DNA from: Dehalobacter sp. 12DCB1
Lineage (GTDB): Bacteria; Bacillota; Desulfitobacteriia; Desulfitobacteriales; Syntrophobotulaceae
Direction of reading: 5' to 3'
DNA length: 57,319 nucleotides
NCBI RefSeq assembly: GCF_004343605.1
Contig: NZ_POSF01000021.1
Span: 1-57,319 of the forward strand
The notes below the pieces were generated by a model. The model saw nothing but the letters and a program-made list of their open reading frames with translations. It had not been told where the DNA came from and did not search any database. A program made the translations under genes and the position numbers. Each line of letters begins with the position of its first letter. The first letter of the stretch is position 1. This document shows, piece after piece, positions 53,543 to 57,319 of the stretch.

Positions 53543-54706
53543 TTACTTTACGATTCTGACTCTGTAGACTCCTTCAATTGCTTCAATTTTCTGCTTTATT
53601 TCCGGTGTGGATGGTGTCTCAATATCAACCAAGGTATAGGCATACTGGCCTTTGCTTTTATTAATCATATCAGAGATATTAATATTCTCCTGAGCCAGGG
53701 CCGAAGTGAACTGACCAATCATATTCGGGATATTTTTGTGATGAATCCCGAGGCGGCCGGCATTATCAGGATAACCGTTGTCGCAGTCCGGATAGTTCAC
53801 GGAATTTCTGATCGTGCCGTTTTCAAGATAATCCATAAGCTGGCTGACAGCCATCACCGCACAGTTATCCTCTGACTCACAGGTGGAGGCCCCCAAGTGA
53901 GGAATAGCAATGACTTCATTCAGAGACGCCATCTTAGGAGTAGGAAAGTCGGTAACATATTTGCATACCTTGCCAACTTTTAGTGCTGCAATCATATCTT
54001 CTTCGTTGACTAAAGAATCGCGCGAGAAATTTAGAATGCGGACGCCGTTCTTCATCATCTTGAAGGCTTCTTCATTCAGCATGCCTTGAGTTGCATCGGA
54101 CAAAGGTACATGGATGCTGATAAAATCACATTCTTTATAAATCTCCGCCAAGGATTTGCTCGGCTTGATATATTTAGACAAATGCCATGCCGAGCGGACA
54201 GAAATGAACGGATCATACCCGTATACTTCCATGCCAAGTTTCATCGCCGCATTCGCTACGAGAACCCCAATCGCTCCAAGCCCGATCACACCCAGTTTCT
54301 TACCGCTGATTTCAATACCTGCATACTTGGCCTTATTTTTCTCAACAAGTTTAGCAATATCCGGATCATCTTTAACAGTATTTACCCAGTTTACGCCGTC
54401 GATAATGTCACGGGATGCCAGAAACAGTCCGGCAAGTACTAATTCCTTAACACCATTGGCATTAGCCCCCGGCGTATTGAAAACAACAATCCCTTTTTCA
54501 GCGCATTTATCAAGCGGTATATTGTTCACTCCTGCTCCGGCCCGGGCAATTGCCTGCAGAGAATCCGGCAGGTCCAGTTCATGAACACTGGCACTTCTGA
54601 CCAGAACGGCATCCGCCTCTTCATAGTTATCCGTAATAGCATATTCTTCCGAGAAATTGTCCAGCCCAATCCTGGCAATCGGATTTAAACAATTGATTTT
54701 AAACAT
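53543..54706 (-). CDS. serA: D-3-phosphoglycerate dehydrogenase (short form with ACT domain)
   Basis: First step of serine synthesis. The NAD site is GVIGLGAIGVLVANAAMKLG; substrate and catalytic blocks include RAGAGVNNIPLDKC, NFSRDSLVNEEDM and PHLGASTCESEDN. The C-terminal 70 residues are an ACT domain (ALAQENINISDMINKSKG), which suggests feedback by serine. The extra ASB domain of long SerA is absent (387 residues). AAAGGAGTATCAT precedes the ATG. Confidence 0.95.
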   Translation of the reverse strand: MFKINCLNPIARIGLDNFSEEYAITDNYEEADAVLVRSASVHELDLPDSLQAIARAGAGVNNIPLDKCAEKGIVVFNTPGANANGVKELVLAGLFLASRDIIDGVNWVNTVKDDPDIAKLVEKNKAKYAGIEISGKKLGVIGLGAIGVLVANAAMKLGMEVYGYDPFISVRSAWHLSKYIKPSKSLAEIYKECDFISIHVPLSDATQGMLNEEAFKMMKNGVRILNFSRDSLVNEEDMIAALKVGKVCKYVTDFPTPKMASLNEVIAIPHLGASTCESEDNCAVMAVSQLMDYLENGTIRNSVNYPDCDNGYPDNAGRLGIHHKNIPNMIGQFTSALAQENINISDMINKSKGQYAYTLVDIETPSTPEIKQKIEAIEGVYRVRIVK

Positions 54707-54744
54707 ATGATACTCCTTTACTCTGATGGTATGAAGATTACTTT

Positions 54745-55827
54745 CTAGATGTTTCCTTCTTCAAATTTTTTCATAAATGCGACTAACGCTTTCACGCCTT
54801 CCATGGGCATCGCATTGTAAATGCTCGCTCTCATTCCACCGACTGAGCGATGACCTTCTAAATTTACCAAGCCGGCCTCTTTGGCTTCTTTAGTAAATTT
54901 CTTATCCAGTTCTTCCGATCCGGTTACAAACGGCACATTCATAAGTGAACGGTCTTTCTTAACGACTGTTCCTTTAAACATTTTGCTGGAATCAAGATAG
55001 TCATATAGAATTGCGGCTTTTTCCTCATTGATTTTTTTCATGACTTCGAGTCCGCCAAGTTTTTTCAGCCATTTAAATACTTTGCCGCAAATATAAATGC
55101 CATAGGCCGGCGGTGTGTTATAGAGTGACTTGTTGTCTGCCTGTGTTTTGTATTTTAACATGGTAGGCGTTCCCGGCAGCACATCATCCGTAATCAGGTC
55201 CTCCCGAATAATGACAACGACAACGCCGGCCGGTCCGACATTTTTTTGAGCACCGGCAAAGATCAAACCATATTTGCTTACATCTACAGGTTCAGACAGA
55301 AAATCCGAGGACATGTCCGCAACCAGGATTTTGTCACCGGTTTCAGGAAGTTCTGTAAACTTCGTTCCGTAGATGGTGTTATTATGGCAAATGTACACAT
55401 AGTCAGCGTCCCCGGAGATCTTCAGGTCTTTCAGATCCGGAATATACGTATATGTTTTGTCTTCTGAGGAAGCAATGACATTAATTTTACCGTAGATCTT
55501 TCCTTCCTGGATCGCTTTTTTAGCCCACTGTCCGGTGTTAAGGTAATCGGCAACCCTATTCTTCATCAAATTCATCGGGACCATGGCAAACTGTTGTGAT
55601 GCGCCGCCTTGCAGGAATAGTACCTTATAATTATCTGGGATATTTAGCAAATCTCTAAGATCCTGCTCCGCATCACCAATAATTTTTTCAAAAGCTTTGG
55701 AGCGATGGCTCATTTCCATCACGGACATCCCCGTGACATCATAATCCAGCATTTCCTCAGCAGCTTCTTTGAGAACTTCTTCAGGCAATACTGCCGGTCC
55801 GGCAGAAAAATTAAATACTCTTGTCAT
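54745..55827 (-). CDS. serC: Phosphoserine aminotransferase
   Basis: PLP enzyme that makes phosphoserine, 360 residues. It starts MTRVFNFSAGPAVLPEEVL at ATG 55827, 8 nt after GAGGGGG. The PLP lysine lies in FAGAQKNVGPAGV, and GHRSVGGMRASIYNA forms the C-terminal phosphate site. First gene of serC-serA-DUF1015, behind a tandem T-box leader. Confidence 0.96.
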   Translation of the reverse strand: MTRVFNFSAGPAVLPEEVLKEAAEEMLDYDVTGMSVMEMSHRSKAFEKIIGDAEQDLRDLLNIPDNYKVLFLQGGASQQFAMVPMNLMKNRVADYLNTGQWAKKAIQEGKIYGKINVIASSEDKTYTYIPDLKDLKISGDADYVYICHNNTIYGTKFTELPETGDKILVADMSSDFLSEPVDVSKYGLIFAGAQKNVGPAGVVVVIIREDLITDDVLPGTPTMLKYKTQADNKSLYNTPPAYGIYICGKVFKWLKKLGGLEVMKKINEEKAAILYDYLDSSKMFKGTVVKKDRSLMNVPFVTGSEELDKKFTKEAKEAGLVNLEGHRSVGGMRASIYNAMPMEGVKALVAFMKKFEEGNI

Positions 55828-55884
55828 TGTAAATTCCCCCTCCATTATCATATTAGTATTCTTTCAATTTTGTATAGCCCTATG

Positions 55885-55990
55885 AAAAAAAGCAAAACCC
55901 ACCCCAGTGTTGGGGCGGATATTCCGCGGTGCCACCCAAGTTTCAGCCATTTCTTCATAAAGTGACAACGTCTTTCATCTGCAGAAATAT
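55885..55990 (-). promoter_or_regulatory. Second, Stem I-less T-box module before serC
   Basis: The T-box sequence GGGTGGCACCGCGGA (55937-55923) is followed by the terminator CCGCCCCAACACTGGGGTGG and a long U-run near 55885-55890. Only about 50-60 nt separate it from the first terminator, too few for a specifier-bearing Stem I. Confidence 0.75.
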
Positions 55991-55991
55991 A

Positions 55992-56225
55992 TAAATAAAA
56001 CCTCTAATCCCAAAATCAGGGACGAGAGGTATTCCCGCGTTGCCACCCATGTTGCCAAATCGGCCAACTTATGTCCGCGATATCGGGCGGAACCCGCACA
56101 ATTCATCATCGGCCACTCCAGGATGGAATCTCATTACATGTTGGCTGACTTGCACCGGCCATCAGCTCTCTGAACAACATTTAAATCAGACTTTCCTCTC
56201 ATCGTGTTTGAGCATATAGGTTATT
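55992..56225 (-). promoter_or_regulatory. T-box riboswitch (serine) before serC
   Basis: Distal Stem I with AGAGAGCTGATGG and GGTGCAAGTCAGCC, a candidate specifier TCC (serine) at 56127-56125 within GATTCCATCCTGGAGT, and T-box GGGTGGCAACGCGGG (56047-56033). The terminator is CCTCTCGTCCC / GGGATTAGAGG with TTTTATTTAT. The TCC lines up with ACC in the thrS leader. Confidence 0.88.
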
Positions 56226-56231
56226 TTCAAT

Positions 56232-56260
56232 ATAGTAATGTATCCGGGATGATTTGTCAA
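56232..56260 (-). promoter_or_regulatory. Promoter of the serC operon
   Basis: TTGACA (56260-56255), 17-bp spacer, TACTAT (56237-56232). Confidence 0.7.
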
Positions 56261-56326
56261 GTGGATAGAATCCTTATCCTATCCATCATCCGATTGTGTT
56301 GAAAAAACGCCCTTTGTACATAAGAA

Positions 56327-56350
56327 ACAGAGCACCAATCGATGCTCTAT
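56327..56350 (-). terminator. Terminator after the Cys-rich small ORF
   Basis: AGAGCA / TGCTCT stem followed by GTTTCTTATG. The same hairpin and flanks recur at 57249-57293 next to the 5S-like end. Confidence 0.6.
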
Positions 56351-56363
56351 CCTCATTTCTTAA

Positions 56364-56531
56364 TTAACCTTTGCCACCGGTAAATCGCGTCTGTTGATAT
56401 TGCTCTGTTTGTCGGCATTGTACTGTCTTTTGCCAATAAGGAACATTACAACAGGGCATAACCGGCAAGCAAATTACTGGATAATAACATGTGCATGCAA
56501 ATGGATAAACGTTTTTCCCAAAAAGGTGCAT
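56364..56531 (-). CDS. 55-residue cysteine-rich protein
   Basis: Reads MHLFGKNVYPFACTCYYPVI, then CLPVMPCCNVPYWQ, and ends in a polar tail. Six cysteines lie in the first 39 residues. AAGGAGGAAG precedes the ATG at a good distance, and a terminator follows the stop, so the unit looks like a real single-gene transcript. It may be a spore-coat or surface-type small protein; I do not recognise a family. Confidence 0.65.
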   Translation of the reverse strand: MHLFGKNVYPFACTCYYPVICLPVMPCCNVPYWQKTVQCRQTEQYQQTRFTGGKG

Positions 56532-56683
56532 TTTTGCTTCCTCCTTATTTTTTAGGCGAAGTAGAATTTAATTTTATAATTCCATTATATTCCACATTGT
56601 ATATTTTGAAATTAGTCCAATTTTTTTATTGAATATTTAACCAAATAAAGACCTGGCTAATAATATAAACTGAGGTGATTAAC

Positions 56684-57016
56684 ATGTATTCAATAATACT
56701 TTCTTTAAATAAACGGCAGCTCTATGTCTCCAAAGACAGTCAAATCATCAGAACCTATCCGGTTGGTATCGGAAAAACAGCGACACCTACTCCAATCGGA
56801 TCTTATGAAATCATTAGTAAAGTACCAAATCCCGGAGGCGTATTTGGTGTGATGTGGCTTGGACTCAGCATCCCTGGATATGGAATTCATGGTACAAATA
56901 ATCCTCAGTCAATTGGCAGACAGGTTTCTAAAGGCTGTATCCGCATGCTTAATAAAGATGTCTTAGACCTCGCTAGAATTATCCCCACTGGCACCTCAGT
57001 CACTATCCGTTCTTAA
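56684..57016 (+). CDS. L,D-transpeptidase (YkuD domain), minimal form
   Basis: 110 residues forming a single YkuD catalytic domain. The signature is GIHGTNNPQSIGRQVSKGCI, with the conserved His and the nucleophilic Cys followed by RM. Such enzymes make 3-3 peptidoglycan crosslinks. There is no signal peptide or LysM domain; the N-terminus starts directly with the beta-strand SIILSLNKRQLYV. That form is common in spore-formers. ATG 56684 has GAGGTGA upstream; a GTG three codons earlier overlaps that site. Confidence 0.92.
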   Translation: MYSIILSLNKRQLYVSKDSQIIRTYPVGIGKTATPTPIGSYEIISKVPNPGGVFGVMWLGLSIPGYGIHGTNNPQSIGRQVSKGCIRMLNKDVLDLARIIPTGTSVTIRS

Positions 57017-57058
57017 TTAATAATACCCCTATTGTCCGCCAATCGGCCAGATTTGTAT

Positions 57059-57105
57059 CTGCCTAGACCTATTTTCCGTATCGTCGCTCCAGGAAGATAC
57101 TTAAA
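57059..57105 (-). pseudogene. Strongly decayed 5S rRNA-like fragment (copy A)
   Basis: Aligns with copy B at 57177-57231 (shared CTATTTTCC, GTATC, TCGC, CCAGGAAG blocks) at about 120-bp spacing. More diverged than B. Confidence 0.45.
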
Positions 57106-57143
57106 CTTTCTAGGCAAACACCCTCACTCCATTAATGTAAAAA

Positions 57144-57165
57144 GACTACATCATTTGATGTAGTC
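57144..57165 (-). terminator. Perfect intrinsic terminator between 5S-like copies
   Basis: GACTACATC / GATGTAGTC stem with a 4-nt loop. TTTTTACA follows on the minus strand and TCTTT on the plus strand, so it may also end the L,D-transpeptidase transcript. Confidence 0.8.
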
Positions 57166-57176
57166 TCTTTACATTA

Positions 57177-57231
57177 CCTGGCAACGTGCTATTTTCCCAT
57201 GAAGTATCATCGCCCCAGGAAGTTCCTCAAA
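57177..57231 (-). pseudogene. Decayed 5S rRNA 3' half (copy B)
   Basis: On the minus strand it reads CTTCCTGGGGCGATGATACT and ends ACGTTGCCAGG, matching the 3' half of Firmicute 5S rRNA (GCCGATGGTACT ... GACGTTGCCAGG) but with the central arm shortened. Confidence 0.55.
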
Positions 57232-57263
57232 CATCCTAATTGAACACCCTCTGTACATAAGAA

Positions 57264-57289
57264 ACAGAGCACCATAATAGATGCTCTGT
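57264..57289 (-). terminator. Terminator after the edge 5S-like sequence
   Basis: ACAGAGCA / TGCTCTGT stem followed by TTCTTATG. Confidence 0.65.
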
Positions 57290-57298
57290 CCTTCATTA

Positions 57299-57319
57299 CC
57301 TGGCAACGTCTTATCTTCC
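57299..57319 (-). rRNA. Probable 3' end of 5S rRNA (cut by window edge)
   Basis: The complement ends AGACGTTGCCAGG, the usual Clostridia 5S 3' end, and is followed by a terminator. Only 21 bases are visible, so the call rests on the match and on the related copy at 57177. Confidence 0.5.

Overview
The window looks like a chromosomal segment of a low-to-mid GC, spore-lineage Firmicute of class Clostridia, most like the Desulfitobacterium/Dehalobacter group. This is inferred from PolC-type replicase, CodY, the codV-clpQ-clpY-codY order, T-box leaders, ytxC, and the block order rpsB-tsf-pyrH-frr-uppS-cdsA-dxr-rseP-ispG-proS-polC-rimP-nusA-ylxR-ylxQ-infB. Nearly all of 1-31,900 is on the minus strand.

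Region 1 (1-20,000) is the conserved translation/isoprenoid/replication superoperon. It starts at rpsB near 19,510 and runs leftward into infB, which is cut by the window edge. Region 2 (19,669-31,100) holds a PH-like membrane protein, codY, hslU, hslV, xerC, the rplT-rpmI-infC operon (AUU start, L20-type leader), a BMP-family lipoprotein, a YhaM-like exoribonuclease, thrS with a T-box, and ytxC. Region 3 (31,200-43,650) is accessory: a cache-like membrane sensor, a YkvI-family transporter, an ArsR regulator with a palindromic operator, a cyclase-family hydrolase, a PAS-GGDEF protein, a Coq7/ferritin-like di-iron protein, spermidine synthase plus an arginine/lysine/ornithine decarboxylase, a DUF2334/FG-GAP surface protein and a GH84 glycosidase. 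Region 4 (43,650-48,200) is AT-rich and looks acquired: a 938-residue SIR2 protein with a long helical C-terminus, a 52-residue ORF and an XRE regulator, with shared palindromic operators, next to seven tRNA genes. Region 5 (49,000-57,319) holds a GT2 glycosyltransferase, an M20 peptidase, the DUF1015-serA-serC serine cluster behind a tandem T-box, a Cys-rich 55-residue ORF, an L,D-transpeptidase and, at the edge, what seems to be the 3' end of a 5S rRNA preceded by decayed 5S-like copies.

The most unusual signals are these. (1) Four intergenic loci each carry a pair of long palindromic elements, always in the same head-to-head layout, and both members of a pair fall in the same length class (about 106 or about 157 bp). 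(2) A small palindromic module seems to be inserted in these elements and also in an unrelated repeat, where an empty site can be seen. (3) PolC lacks its proofreading exonuclease but keeps all PHP metal-ligand positions. (4) The SIR2 gene is a candidate anti-phage NADase. (5) The second of the two serC T-boxes has no room for a Stem I.
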